From Streptomyces antioxidans (lineage in GTDB: Bacteria > Actinomycetota > Actinomycetes > Streptomycetales > Streptomycetaceae), in the NCBI RefSeq assembly GCF_000968685.2, contig NZ_LAKD02000033.1, forward strand, positions 112,727 to 176,726: a stretch of DNA of 64,000 nt. The letters run 5' to 3'. The position numbers and the translations under genes are program-made. Below the pieces are notes generated by a model that was given only the letters and a program-made list of their open reading frames with translations, was not told where the DNA came from and did no database searches. This document shows, piece after piece, positions 7,690 through 18,354 of this stretch. Each line of letters starts with the position of its first letter. Within the stretch, counting starts at the first letter, position 1.

Positions 7690-8840
7690 GAGGAGTAGGC
7701 GCTGTTCTCGTGGACGTAGTCGGCGGTGAGGTCGTTCGCCCAAATCACCGCAGACGCACCGCCTGCCGCGAGGTCGGCGGTGATCCGGACCTCGCGGTAG
7801 CGCATGTCGACCAGCTCCCGGTCCTCGCCCACCGAGCCGTTCTTGCACACCCAGACGTCGTTGATCGCCACGTTGAGCTGGTCCGGTTCGAAGGCGGCGG
7901 AGGTGGTGCCGATCGCGGAGAGCACCCGGCCCCAGTTGGGATCCTCGCCGTGGACGGCGCACTTGAGGAGGTTGTTACGGGCGATGGAGCGGCCCACCTC
8001 CACCGCGTCGTCCTCGGTGGCCGCACCCACGACCTCGATCCGGATGTCCTTGGAGGCCCCCTCGGCGTCCCCGATGAGCTGTCGGGCGAGATCGGCGCAG
8101 ACCTCGCGGACCGCCTCGGCGAACTCCGCCGCGTCGGGGGCGGCACCGGAGGCGCCGGAGGCCATCAGCAGCACCATGTCGTTGGTGGACATGCAGCCGT
8201 CGGAGTCGATCCGGTCGAAGGTGGTGCGGGTGGCGGCGCGCAGCGCGGTGTCCAGCCCGGCGGCGTCCACGTCGGCGTCGGTGGTGAGGACGACGAGCAT
8301 GGTGGCCAGGCCCGGGGCGAGCATCCCGGCGCCCTTGGCCATTCCGCCCACGGTCCAGCCCGCGGGGCTCTGCACGACGGCCGTCTTGTGGACGGTGTCG
8401 GTGGTCCTGATGGCGATCGCGGCCTTCTCACCGCCGTGCGGGGAAAGCGCCTCGGCGGCCTTGCCGACCCCGGACAGCACCGCGTCCAAGGGCAGCCGGA
8501 CGCCGATCAGCCCGGTGGAGGCCACGGCGATCTCGCCCGCGCTGTGGCCCAGGACCTCCGCGGCCTTCTCGGCGGTGGCATGGGTGTCCTGGAAGCCCAG
8601 CGGGCCGGTGCAGGCGTTGGCACCACCGGAGTTGAGGACGACGGCCGAGACCTGACCGCCCGTGAGCACCTGCTCGGACCACAGGACGGGGGCGGCCTTG
8701 ACGCGGTTGGCGGTGAAGACGGCCGCGGCGGCGAGGCGCGGGCCGGTGTTCACCACGAGTGCGAGGTCGGGGTTTCCGTTCTCCTTGATCCCTGCCGCGA
8801 CGCCGGAGGCCGTGAAGCCCTGGGCTGCCGTAACGCTCAT
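7686..8840 (-). CDS. argJ: Bifunctional ornithine acetyltransferase / N-acetylglutamate synthase ArgJ
   Basis: The protein has 384 residues. The autoproteolytic site lies in KGAGMLAPGLATMLVV, where cleavage between A179 and T180 would free the nucleophilic threonine and give alpha and beta chains. ArgJ transfers the acetyl group from N-acetylornithine to glutamate, making the pathway cyclic, so no separate ArgE step is needed. Start and stop overlap argC and argB by four bases each. Confidence 0.95.
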   Translation of the reverse strand: MSVTAAQGFTASGVAAGIKENGNPDLALVVNTGPRLAAAAVFTANRVKAAPVLWSEQVLTGGQVSAVVLNSGGANACTGPLGFQDTHATAEKAAEVLGHSAGEIAVASTGLIGVRLPLDAVLSGVGKAAEALSPHGGEKAAIAIRTTDTVHKTAVVQSPAGWTVGGMAKGAGMLAPGLATMLVVLTTDADVDAAGLDTALRAATRTTFDRIDSDGCMSTNDMVLLMASGASGAAPDAAEFAEAVREVCADLARQLIGDAEGASKDIRIEVVGAATEDDAVEVGRSIARNNLLKCAVHGEDPNWGRVLSAIGTTSAAFEPDQLNVAINDVWVCKNGSVGEDRELVDMRYREVRITADLAAGGASAVIWANDLTADYVHENSAYSS

Positions 8841-9865
8841 GGAGCGACTCCGATCGTGGAAAGTCCCAGCTCCTCGGGGAGGCCGAGGGCGATGTTCATG
8901 CTCTGCACCGCGCCGCCCGCAGTGCCCTTGGTGAGGTTGTCGATGGCGCTGATCACGAGGGCGCGGCCGGCCGCCTCGTCATGGGCGACCTGGAGCAGCG
9001 CGGCGTTGGATCCGTACACGGCGGCGGTGGAGGGCCACTGGCCCTCGGGGAGGAGGGTGACGAACGGTTCGTCCAGCAGCGCCTTGTCGTACGCGGCGCG
9101 CAGGCTCTCCCCGGTCACTCCGGGCATGGCCTTGGCACTGCAGGTGGCGAGGATGCCGCGGGGCATCGGGGCGAGGGTCGGGGTGAAGGAGACCGATACC
9201 CGCTCCCCCGCCGCGGCGGACAGGTTCTGGATCATCTCGGGGGTGTGCCGGTGGCCACCGCCGACGCCGTACGGGCTCATCGAGCCCATGACCTCGCTGC
9301 CCAGCAGATGCGGCTTGGGCGCCTTGCCCGCGCCCGAGGTCCCGGAGGCGGCGACGATGACCGCCTCGGGCTCCAGCAGCCCGGCCGCGTACGCCGGGAA
9401 GAGCGCGAGGGAGACGGCGGTGGGGTAGCAGCCCGGCACCGCGACGCGCCTGCTGCCCTCCAGCGCGGCGCGGGCCCCGGGCAGCTCGGGGAGGCCGTAG
9501 GGCCAGGTGCCCGCGTGCGGCGACCCGTAGAACCGCTCCCAGTCCGCCGCGTCCTTCAGCCGGAAGTCGGCACCGCAGTCGATGACCAGGACCTGGTCGC
9601 CGAGCTGCTCGGCCACGGCGGCGGACTGCCCGTGCGGCAGCGCAAGGAAGACCACGTCATGCCCGGCCAGCGCCTCGGCGGTGGTGGGCTCGAGGGTCCG
9701 CCCGGCCAGCGGGAGCAGCTGGGGCTGCAGCCCGGCGAGGGGCTGTCCGGCGTTGGAGTTGCCGGTCAGGGTGCCGATCTCGACCTCGGGGTGGGCGAGC
9801 AGCAGCCGCAGCAGTTCCCCGCCCGCGTATCCGCTCGCGCCCGCCACCGCAGCACGTATGGCCAT
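8837..9865 (-). CDS. argC: N-acetyl-gamma-glutamyl-phosphate reductase ArgC
   Basis: The protein has 342 residues. It has an N-terminal Rossmann motif (GASGYAGGELLRLL at 9-22), the catalytic cysteine C146 in VPGCYPTA, and HRHTPEM in the C-terminal domain. It reduces N-acetylglutamyl phosphate to the semialdehyde. It is the first gene of the arginine operon; the promoter and any ARG box should lie in the 110 bases upstream. Confidence 0.95.
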   Translation of the reverse strand: MAIRAAVAGASGYAGGELLRLLLAHPEVEIGTLTGNSNAGQPLAGLQPQLLPLAGRTLEPTTAEALAGHDVVFLALPHGQSAAVAEQLGDQVLVIDCGADFRLKDAADWERFYGSPHAGTWPYGLPELPGARAALEGSRRVAVPGCYPTAVSLALFPAYAAGLLEPEAVIVAASGTSGAGKAPKPHLLGSEVMGSMSPYGVGGGHRHTPEMIQNLSAAAGERVSVSFTPTLAPMPRGILATCSAKAMPGVTGESLRAAYDKALLDEPFVTLLPEGQWPSTAAVYGSNAALLQVAHDEAAGRALVISAIDNLTKGTAGGAVQSMNIALGLPEELGLSTIGVAP

Positions 9866-9894
9866 CGCCGTCGCCCTCCCTAGATGATGGCATG

Positions 9895-9923
9895 ACTATA
9901 CGTTTGGCGACAGCTTTATGCAA
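9895..9923 (-). promoter_or_regulatory. Putative argC promoter
   Basis: Read on the minus strand, TTGCAT (9923-9918) and TATAGT (9900-9895) are separated by exactly 17 bases and lie about 30 bases before the argC start. The AT-rich words TTTGCATAAAG and GTATAGTCATGC overlapping this promoter are candidate ArgR half-sites, but I cannot define a full ARG box. Confidence 0.6.
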
Positions 9924-9974
9924 AGGGTGGCCGGATTCCCACGGCCGAGGCGGCGTGACCGCGCGGGACGCGGC

Positions 9975-10868
9975 TCAGATGACGATGACCCGGCGGCCGC
10001 GCGCATGACCGGCCTGGCTGTCGATATGCGCCGCCGCGGCCTCGGCGAGCGGGTACGACTTCTCGACCGGGATGTGGAGCTTTCCCCGCGAGATGAGGTC
10101 GACGGCCTCGGCGAGCGCCTTCGGCACACTCCCGGCCACGCCGGAGAACCGGACACCGAGCTCCGGGGCGCCGAGATCGGCGATGGAGATCACCTTCCGC
10201 GGGTCCCCGGTCAGCTCGACGAGTTCACGGATCACCCCGGAACCGGCCAGGTCGAGAGCCGCGTCGACCCGGCCGAGCCGCCGCACCCGCTCGGCCCAGC
10301 CCTCGCCGTACGTCGTGGCGACGGCACCCAGGCTCCGCAGATAGTCCTGGTTCGCGGCCCCGGCCGTGCCGATCACCGTGATGCCGCGGTCGCGGGCGAT
10401 CTGCAGCACCGCCGAGCCGACTCCCCCGGACGCACCGCTGACCAGCAGCGTCTGCCCGGGCCGCACACCGACCTCGTGGATGACGCGCAGCGCGGTCTCC
10501 ACCACGGAGGGGTATCCGGCCGCCTCCTCGAACGTCAGCCCCTCGGGCATCCGGGCCCAGGCCGACACCACGGCGAACTCGGCATAGGTGCTCGAACCCT
10601 CGCCGAACACACGGTCGCCGATCCCGACCCCTTCGACGCCCTCACCGACCTCGTCCACCACCCCGGAGGCGTCCAGCCCGACCCCGGAGGGCAATTCGGT
10701 CGGATGGGCCCCCAGGACCTGGCCTTCACGGATCCGCCAGTCGACGGGGTTCACACCTGCCGCGCGCACGGCGATGCGTATCCGGCCGGGGCCCGCATGG
10801 GGCTCCTCGGCGTCCATGAGTTGCAGAACGTCGGGACCGCCGAACTCGGCGAAGCTCACTCTCTTCAT
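9975..10868 (-). CDS. Zinc-independent MDR oxidoreductase (quinone oxidoreductase-like)
   Basis: The protein has 297 residues. The GroES-like N-terminal domain has GPGRIRIAVRAAGVNPVDWRI, and the Rossmann domain has SGASGGVGSAVLQIA near 143-157 for NADPH. The zinc-binding cysteines of alcohol dehydrogenases are absent, which fits the quinone oxidoreductase group. It is divergently transcribed from a TetR regulator with 70 bases between start codons, the typical layout in which the regulator controls the enzyme. The electrophile or quinone substrate is unknown. Confidence 0.85.
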   Translation of the reverse strand: MKRVSFAEFGGPDVLQLMDAEEPHAGPGRIRIAVRAAGVNPVDWRIREGQVLGAHPTELPSGVGLDASGVVDEVGEGVEGVGIGDRVFGEGSSTYAEFAVVSAWARMPEGLTFEEAAGYPSVVETALRVIHEVGVRPGQTLLVSGASGGVGSAVLQIARDRGITVIGTAGAANQDYLRSLGAVATTYGEGWAERVRRLGRVDAALDLAGSGVIRELVELTGDPRKVISIADLGAPELGVRFSGVAGSVPKALAEAVDLISRGKLHIPVEKSYPLAEAAAAHIDSQAGHARGRRVIVI

Positions 10869-10884
10869 GCGGCCGACCGTAACA

Positions 10885-10895
10885 CTAACGGTTAG
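10885..10895. promoter_or_regulatory. Candidate TetR operator between the divergent pair
   Basis: CTAACGGTTAG is a perfect palindrome around one central base in the 70-base spacer between the oxidoreductase and TetR genes, close to the oxidoreductase start. The spacer is far more AT-rich than its surroundings. Confidence 0.5.
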
Positions 10896-10938
10896 GGTTT
10901 AAAAACAGTTGCATATTTGTATCTGATAGTGTGAAGCC

Positions 10939-11526
10939 ATGACCGTGCCGCCCGGACGCCGAGAGCGCAAGAAGGCCGCGACCCGTCAGAAGATCGCCGA
11001 TGCCGCCCTGCGGCTCTTCCTGGAACGCGGGTACGAGGCGGTGGGCATCCGTGACGTGGCCGCCGAGGCGGACGTGGCCGTCACCACGCTCTTCTCCCAC
11101 TTCGCCTCGAAAGAGGCCCTGGTGTTCGAGCAGGACCAGGACTTCGAGCAACGCCTCACACAGGCGGTCACCGGCCGGGCGCCGCAGGAACCGCTCCTCC
11201 CCGCGCTGCGCCGCGAGATCCAGGCTCTGGTGCGCCATTGCACGGCGGACGGCGCCGCCCCGATCTGGCACATGATCGACACGTCACCCACCCTGCGGGA
11301 GTACGAGGAGTCGATGAGGCTGCGCCATGCGGAGTCGCTGGCCGTGGCCATCGCCGCCGATCCCGTCCTGTCACTGACCACGACGGCCTGCCGGACGATC
11401 GCGAGGTTCGTGATCGACGCCTATGCGCTGGCCCGTGAGGCGGCCGATCCGGAGGCCGCGGTGGACGAGATCTTCCTGATGATCGAGGCGGCCTGGGAGG
11501 TTGCCTCACCGTCCCGGCGTACGTGA
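10939..11526 (+). CDS. TetR family transcriptional regulator
   Basis: The protein has 195 residues. The N-terminal helix-turn-helix (about 10-60) reads RQKIADAALRLFLERGYEAV, then VTTLFSHFASKEALVF, typical of TetR with the canonical Tyr-His replaced by FSHF. The C-terminal ligand domain is family-specific and not assignable. It is divergent from the MDR oxidoreductase and probably represses it and itself through the palindrome between them. Confidence 0.9.
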   Translation: MTVPPGRRERKKAATRQKIADAALRLFLERGYEAVGIRDVAAEADVAVTTLFSHFASKEALVFEQDQDFEQRLTQAVTGRAPQEPLLPALRREIQALVRHCTADGAAPIWHMIDTSPTLREYEESMRLRHAESLAVAIAADPVLSLTTTACRTIARFVIDAYALAREAADPEAAVDEIFLMIEAAWEVASPSRRT

Positions 11527-11559
11527 GGAACCGTCCCTCCGGGTCCCGGTAGGACAGAA

Positions 11560-11596
11560 ACCGCCCCCGGCCGGGCGAGTGCCGGCAGGGGGCGGT
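11560..11596. terminator. Bidirectional terminator hairpin
   Basis: ACCGCCCCCGGCCGG (11560-11574) pairs with GCCGGCAGGGGGCGGT (11581-11596) with one mismatch, lying between the convergent ends of the TetR and isocitrate dehydrogenase genes. No T tract follows, as is common in this genus. Confidence 0.75.
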
Positions 11597-11641
11597 GTGG
11601 TGCGGTGGTGCGTCAGGCGAGCCTGTCGCGCGCCCGGCGGG

Positions 11642-13861
<2,220 letters not shown>

Positions 13862-13891
13862 CGGGTGCTCCGCTCCACGTCTGCAACATTG

Positions 13892-13904
13892 CTCGACATC
13901 AAGA
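13892..13904. promoter_or_regulatory. Possible operator upstream of icd
   Basis: CTCGACATCAAGA (minus strand TCTTGATGTCGAG) is an imperfect palindrome of the form CTTGA-TG-TCGAG, 31 bases upstream of the icd start and next to the self-complementary AGATATCT. A regulatory role is inferred from position and symmetry only. Confidence 0.4.
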
Positions 13905-13994
13905 TATCTGGTGCCGAGCGGATTCCCGAAAGGGCCCTGGGCAGACGTCCTGGGGAGAAGACCGCTCCCTGGTCACCGCCCGGGCCTCGATGGG

Positions 13995-14028
13995 ATCGTC
14001 CGGTCCATGCCATCGTCCGGTCCATGCC
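13995..14028 (+). repeat. Perfect 17-bp tandem duplication across a start codon
   Basis: ATCGTCCGGTCCATGCC occurs twice in succession (13995-14011 and 14012-14028). Each copy includes an ATG. Because 17 is not a multiple of three, only the second ATG (14024) is in frame with the acetyltransferase. Confidence 0.9.
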
Positions 14029-14551
14029 GATGACTCTGCGGGGCGCACGGGTGGTGCTGCGCCCCACCGTCCCTTCCGATGTTCCCTCCCTGGCCGCGAT
14101 CCGCGCCACGCCCGAGGTGTACGCGCGCTGGCGGGGCGGCGCGGACCTGGTGGCGGCGGTGCGCGAGGACCTGGCCGAGCCCGGCGCGGAGCAGCTGACC
14201 ATCGAGGACGGGGACGGGGGCGAGGGCGAGGTGATCGGCATGATCCAGTGGTCGGCGGAGGCCGATCCGGACTACCGGCACGCGAGCATTGACATCTATC
14301 TGGACCCGGCGGTGCACGGGCGGGGGCTGGGCACGGACGCCGTACGCACCCTGGCCCGCCATCTGATCATCGACCACGGCCACCACCGGATCGTGATCGA
14401 CCCGGCGGCCGACAACACCGCCGCGATCCGCTGTTACGGCAAGGTCGGCTTCCGGCCGGTCGGCGTCATGCGGTCCTATGAGCGCGGCGCGGACGGTACG
14501 TGGCACGACGGGCTGCTGATGGATTTGCTGGCGGAGGAGCTCATGCCGTGA
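14024..14551 (+). CDS. GNAT family N-acetyltransferase (AAC(6')-like)
   Basis: The protein has 175 residues. It has the GNAT acetyl-CoA motif in VHGRGLGTDAVRTLARHL, then HHRIVIDPAADNTAAIRCYGKVGF, and a C-terminal WHDGLLMDLL. This pattern matches the aminoglycoside 6'-acetyltransferase-like branch, though chromosomal Streptomyces members are not necessarily resistance enzymes. The start ATG lies in the second copy of a 17-base duplication with no evident ribosome site, so MTLRGARV at 14030 is an alternative start. It is divergent from icd. Confidence 0.85.
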   Translation: MPMTLRGARVVLRPTVPSDVPSLAAIRATPEVYARWRGGADLVAAVREDLAEPGAEQLTIEDGDGGEGEVIGMIQWSAEADPDYRHASIDIYLDPAVHGRGLGTDAVRTLARHLIIDHGHHRIVIDPAADNTAAIRCYGKVGFRPVGVMRSYERGADGTWHDGLLMDLLAEELMP

Positions 14552-14613
14552 GCGGGGGTGCGGGGAACGCTCTGCTCCAGGGGGCTTCAGGGGCTCCCGA
14601 GGGAAGGCCCCGG

Positions 14614-15186
14614 TCACGCACCGTCCACGCGCAGCCGCCACTCGCCCGCCCGGCCGGTGAGGGTGACCGTGGAGAGCGGACGGACGTCGACGTTCCAGTA
14701 GCAGTGCGGCGGCGCCTTGATCGCGTACATCAGGGCGGCGCGGACCACCCCGGGGTCGGCCACGGCCACCATCTTGGCGTGGTCATCGGCCGGGCGGGTG
14801 TCCAGCCAGCCGCCGATCCGCATGATGAAGGCGTGCAGCGACTCCCCGCCGTGTGGCGCGGAGCGCGGATCGCCGAGCCAGGCGTCCACCTCCGTGGGTT
14901 CGCGCGCCATCACATCGGCGAGGGAACGGCCCGCCCAGCGGCCCATGTCGCAGTCGCGCAGGGCGAGTTGGACCAGTGGTGTGAAGCCGAGCGCGTCGCC
15001 GGTCTCCCGGCTGCGGGTCGACGGCGAGCAGTAGCGCAGCTCCGCCGCGGCCAGGGGCAGCAGCCCGGGGGCCGCACGCTCGACGGCGAGCCGCCCCTCC
15101 AGATCCAGCGGCCGGTCGTCGCCGAAGCGCTCCCCCAGCCGGGAGGAGCTGCGACCGGCGGCGACCAGGGTCAGCCGAAACGTCAT
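14614..15186 (-). CDS. Degenerate histidine phosphatase family protein
   Basis: The protein has 190 residues with the phosphoglycerate-mutase-like fold: LTLVAAG at the N terminus, CSPSTRSRETGDAL in the middle, PHGGESLHAFIMRI, and VAVADPGVVRAAL near 138-150. In active members the N-terminal motif is RHG and the late motif contains a second His; here they read AAG and ADP, so both catalytic histidines appear lost. The Arg and Glu around SRET remain. It is likely a binding or regulatory relative rather than a working phosphatase. It is probably monocistronic. Confidence 0.75.
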   Translation of the reverse strand: MTFRLTLVAAGRSSSRLGERFGDDRPLDLEGRLAVERAAPGLLPLAAAELRYCSPSTRSRETGDALGFTPLVQLALRDCDMGRWAGRSLADVMAREPTEVDAWLGDPRSAPHGGESLHAFIMRIGGWLDTRPADDHAKMVAVADPGVVRAALMYAIKAPPHCYWNVDVRPLSTVTLTGRAGEWRLRVDGA

Positions 15187-15261
15187 CCCGGCATCGTAAG
15201 GTCACGGCCGTGGCTCCCGGGCCCGTAACCAGGAGAAGAGCAGCGAAAGAACAACGAAAGA

Positions 15262-15315
15262 GCAGGGCAGAGCCCCGGCACGGGGCCCCGGTTTTGGGAA
15301 GGGGCGGGGGGAACA
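15262..15315. repeat. Single GC-rich intergenic repeat unit
   Basis: GGGCAGAGCCCCGGCACGGG then GCCCCGGTTTTGGGAAGGGG matches the unit multiplied at 24.17-24.47 kb and the inverted copies at 32.6-32.8 kb. It lies in the spacer between the histidine phosphatase and MocR genes. Confidence 0.7.
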
Positions 15316-15350
15316 GCCCGCCGCAGTCCGACAAGCCCCGTCGGGCACCC

Positions 15351-16805
15351 CTAACCCCCGGCCAGTACCTCCTCGCACGCGGTGCGCAACCGCCGTACCC
15401 CCTCGGCCAGTTCCCCCGTGCCCGCCACCGACGCGAAGCTCAGCCGCACATGCGGCGCGGGCGGTTCGGCGCAGAAGTACGGGCGGCCGGGGGCGACGGC
15501 GACCCCGGCGCGCAGCGCGGCGGAGGCCAGGGCGGCATCGTCGGTGCCCTGGGGCAGCCGTAGCCACAAGTGGTAGCCGCCCGGCGGGACATGGCGCAGC
15601 TCCAGCGCGGGCAACTCCCGCCGTACGGCGGTGACAAGCGCCTCGCGGCGGGTGCGCAACTCCGCGGCCACGGTGCGCAGATGACGGGGCCAGGAGGGCG
15701 CGCCGACGAGTTCCAGGGCGGCCTCCTGCAGCGGGCGGGGCACGAAGAAGCTGTCGACCACCTGGATCGCGCGCAGCCGCTCCAGCACGGGGCCGCGCGC
15801 GGCGAGCGCGCCCACCCGCAGGCTGGGCGAGGTGGCCTTGGTGAGCGAACAGACGTGGACCACCACCCCGTCGGGGTCGTCCGCGGCGAGGGTGGCGGGC
15901 AGCGGTGCCGAGTCCTCGTGGACGAGTCGGCGCGCGAAGTCGTCCTCCACCACGAACGCGCCCGCCTCGCGAGCGATCGCGAGCACGTCGCGGCGCCGTT
16001 CCGCGGTAAGCAGCGCACCGGTGGGGTTCTGGAACAGCGGCTGGCAGACGAAGACCCGGGCGCCGCTCGCCCGCAGCGCCTCGGCGAGCAGTTCTGGGCG
16101 CACCCCGTCGGCGTCCACCGGGACCGGGACGGGGCGCAGCCCGGAGGCGCGGGCGGCGGCGAGCATGCCGGGGTAGGTGGGCGACTCGACGAGGACGGGC
16201 GCGCCGGGCGGCGCGAGCGCGCGCAGCGCGCAGGTGAGCGCGGACTGGCCGCCCGCGGTGACCAGGACGTCGGAGGCGCCGAGGGCACCGGCCGGGCCGC
16301 CGATCTCGCGGGCGAACCAGGCACGCAGCTCGGGCAGCCCCTCCACCGGCGGGCGGCCCCAGGCGCCGGGCCGCCGCCCGGCGCGGGCCAGGGCGGCGGC
16401 CAGCGCCCGTTCGGGCTGGAGGGAGGAGTGCAGATAGCCGCCGTTGAACTCCAGGGTCCCGGGCGGCGGGGCGGCGAGCGTGGCCAGGACGCCGGAGGCG
16501 TCCACCGAGCGCGGCACCGACTCACCGGCCGTCTCGACGCTCAGCGCGACCTCCTGCCAGGAGGTGTCGCCCGGCCGTGGCACCCCGGCCCGCGGCCGGT
16601 CGGCGCGGAACGCACCGGCACCGGGGCGGGTGACCACCAGCCCTTCGGTGACGAGCGCGGCGAGGGCGCGGGAGACGGTCACCGGGCTCACCCGGTGCCG
16701 CTCGACCATGGCCCGGCTGGATGGCAGCTTCTCTCCGGGTGAGTAGCGGTTTAGCTCTCGCCGCAGCGATTCCACGAGTTCAGCCACGCTGCTACGCTGT
16801 TGCAT
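15351..16805 (-). CDS. MocR-type GntR regulator with aminotransferase domain
   Basis: The protein has 484 residues from the ATG at 16805. An N-terminal GntR winged helix (about 1-75, GEKLPSSRAMVERHRVSPVTVSRALAAL) is fused to a fold-type I aminotransferase domain. The PLP lysine sits in SLTKATSPSLRVG and the ring-binding Asp in VVEDDFARRL. Such proteins sense PLP or amino-acid derived ligands and control neighbours. The start codon shares bases with the ATG of a divergent EamA transporter gene (CATG at 16803-16806), so it very likely regulates that transporter. Symmetric TAGCGCTA in the first codons of the transporter is a possible site. Confidence 0.9.
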   Translation of the reverse strand: MQQRSSVAELVESLRRELNRYSPGEKLPSSRAMVERHRVSPVTVSRALAALVTEGLVVTRPGAGAFRADRPRAGVPRPGDTSWQEVALSVETAGESVPRSVDASGVLATLAAPPPGTLEFNGGYLHSSLQPERALAAALARAGRRPGAWGRPPVEGLPELRAWFAREIGGPAGALGASDVLVTAGGQSALTCALRALAPPGAPVLVESPTYPGMLAAARASGLRPVPVPVDADGVRPELLAEALRASGARVFVCQPLFQNPTGALLTAERRRDVLAIAREAGAFVVEDDFARRLVHEDSAPLPATLAADDPDGVVVHVCSLTKATSPSLRVGALAARGPVLERLRAIQVVDSFFVPRPLQEAALELVGAPSWPRHLRTVAAELRTRREALVTAVRRELPALELRHVPPGGYHLWLRLPQGTDDAALASAALRAGVAVAPGRPYFCAEPPAPHVRLSFASVAGTGELAEGVRRLRTACEEVLAGG

Positions 16806-18015
16806 GAGAGCAAAGGATAGCGCTACTGATGGCAGCGCGATAGCGGTGAGCGGCGATGCCCCCGCTGCCAGGGGCGATGGCCCCGCCCCTAGGGGCGGCT
16901 CCGCCGCGAGTGACAGCCCGGTCGCGGGTGGCGGCTCCGCGCCGGGTAGCGGCCGTACGCCGGGAGACGGCCCCGCCCCGGGCGGTGGCCCCGCCCCCGG
17001 CGGCGGCTCCGCCCGAGGTGGTCCCGGCCGGAGCGACCCCCACGCGCTCCCGACACCGTTCGCGCTCCGTACCGGCACCCTGCTCGCCGTACTCGGAGTG
17101 GCCGCCTTCTCGCTCACCTTTCCCGCCACCGCCTGGGCGCTCACCGGCCTCGGGCCCTGGTCGGTGACCACCTGCCGGGTGGTGCTCGCGGCACTGATCG
17201 CGGGCGGGGCGCTGGCCGCCCTGCGGGTTCCGGTGCCGGACCGCCGTCACTGGCCCGGGCTGTTGGTCGTCGCGGCCGGGGTCGTCGTGGGTTTCCCGCT
17301 GCTGACCACGCTCGCCCTGGAGACCTCCACCACCGCGCACGCGGCCGTGGTGGTCGGCCTGCTGCCGCTCACCACCGCCGTCTTCTCGGCCGTACGCACC
17401 GGGGTGCGGCCCTCGCGGGTGTTCTGGGCGGCGGCGCTGGCCGGGGCCGCGGTCGTGATCGCCTTCGCGGTGCAGCAGAGCGGCGGAGCGCTCACCACCG
17501 GCGATCTGTATCTGTTCGGCGCGCTGGTGGTCTGCGCGGCGGGCTACACCGAGGGCGGCCGACTGGCCAGTCATATGCCGGGCTGGCAGGTGATCGGCTG
17601 GGCGCTGGTGGGCTGTCTGCCGCTGTCGGCGCCGGGCGCGGCGCTCGCGCTGCTGGGCGAGGACGTCCACCTCGGCGGCCGTGCGGTGGCCGGGGTGCTG
17701 TGGCTGGCGGCCGGTTCGCAGTTCGTGGGCCTGGTGGTCTGGTACCGGGGGATGGCCGCCATCGGGGTGGCCAGGGCCAGCCAGCTCCAACTGGCCCAGC
17801 CACTGCTCACCCTGGTGTGGTCGGTGCTGCTGCTCGGCGAGACGCTGACCCCCGCGGCCCCGATCGCCGCCGTCGCGGTGCTGGTGTGCATCGGGGTGAC
17901 ACAGCGGGCCCGGGTCCCGGCGGGCGCGGCACGGGCTTCCGCCCCCGGCCGGACCCCCCAAGCCGTGGACCGGAATCACCCCCCGGCGGGAGCAAACCAG
18001 GACAACCGGCCATAG
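16804..18015 (+). CDS. EamA/DMT family transporter with low-complexity N terminus
   Basis: The frame gives 403 residues from ATG 16804. The core (about 85-375) has ten membrane helices in two EamA repeats, with LAVLGVAAFSLTFPATAWAL in helix 1 and ASQLQLAQPLLTLVWSVLLLGE in the second repeat, which suggests a metabolite exporter. The first 75 or so residues are a Gly/Ala/Pro/Ser/Asp repeat (GDGPAPRGG, GGGPAPGGG) with no helix. Either this is an unusual disordered extension or the true start is an internal GTG such as 16846. It is divergent from the MocR gene with overlapping start codons. Confidence 0.8.
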   Translation: MRAKDSATDGSAIAVSGDAPAARGDGPAPRGGSAASDSPVAGGGSAPGSGRTPGDGPAPGGGPAPGGGSARGGPGRSDPHALPTPFALRTGTLLAVLGVAAFSLTFPATAWALTGLGPWSVTTCRVVLAALIAGGALAALRVPVPDRRHWPGLLVVAAGVVVGFPLLTTLALETSTTAHAAVVVGLLPLTTAVFSAVRTGVRPSRVFWAAALAGAAVVIAFAVQQSGGALTTGDLYLFGALVVCAAGYTEGGRLASHMPGWQVIGWALVGCLPLSAPGAALALLGEDVHLGGRAVAGVLWLAAGSQFVGLVVWYRGMAAIGVARASQLQLAQPLLTLVWSVLLLGETLTPAAPIAAVAVLVCIGVTQRARVPAGAARASAPGRTPQAVDRNHPPAGANQDNRP

Positions 18016-18083
18016 ACTTGCCTCAGGGATCGCATTGCCCTCAGCAGACCGTATTGCCCTCCAGCGGACGGGAGGTCACGCAC

Positions 18084-18290
18084 ATGGAGGCGACCGTAGG
18101 CGACAAGCTGCTGGTGCACGGCAGGGTTGTCGGAATTCACGATCGTGTAGCGGAGATCATCGAAGTGCTCGGGAACAACGGGGAACCGCCTTACCGCGTG
18201 CGTTTCGAGGACGACGGACACGAGTGCCTGTTCTCCCCCGGGCCCGACTCGGTCGTCCGCCACCTGGCCGCCGGGCCCGGGCAGCGATAG
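18084..18290 (+). CDS. DUF1918 domain protein
   Basis: The protein has 68 residues from an ATG with GGAGG 8 bases upstream. It is a single DUF1918 domain: VGDKLLVHGRVVGIHDRVAEI, then PYRVRFEDDGHECLFSPGPDSVV. Small SH3-like proteins of this type are common in actinomycetes and have no established function. Spacing of 68 bases from the transporter suggests its own promoter. Confidence 0.85.
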   Translation: MEATVGDKLLVHGRVVGIHDRVAEIIEVLGNNGEPPYRVRFEDDGHECLFSPGPDSVVRHLAAGPGQR

Positions 18291-18340
18291 CAGCCCCCGC
18301 ACCCACCGGACAGCGATAGCCGCCCCCGCGCCCACTGGGC
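18282..18340 (+). repeat. Tandem 29-30 bp repeat at the DUF1918 stop
   Basis: CAGCGATAGCAGCCCCCGCA plus CCCACCGGA (18282-18310) is followed by a diverged copy (18311-18340). The first copy contains the TAG stop codon of the DUF1918 gene. Confidence 0.75.
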
Positions 18341-18354
18341 AAGGGCGGCCCGGG

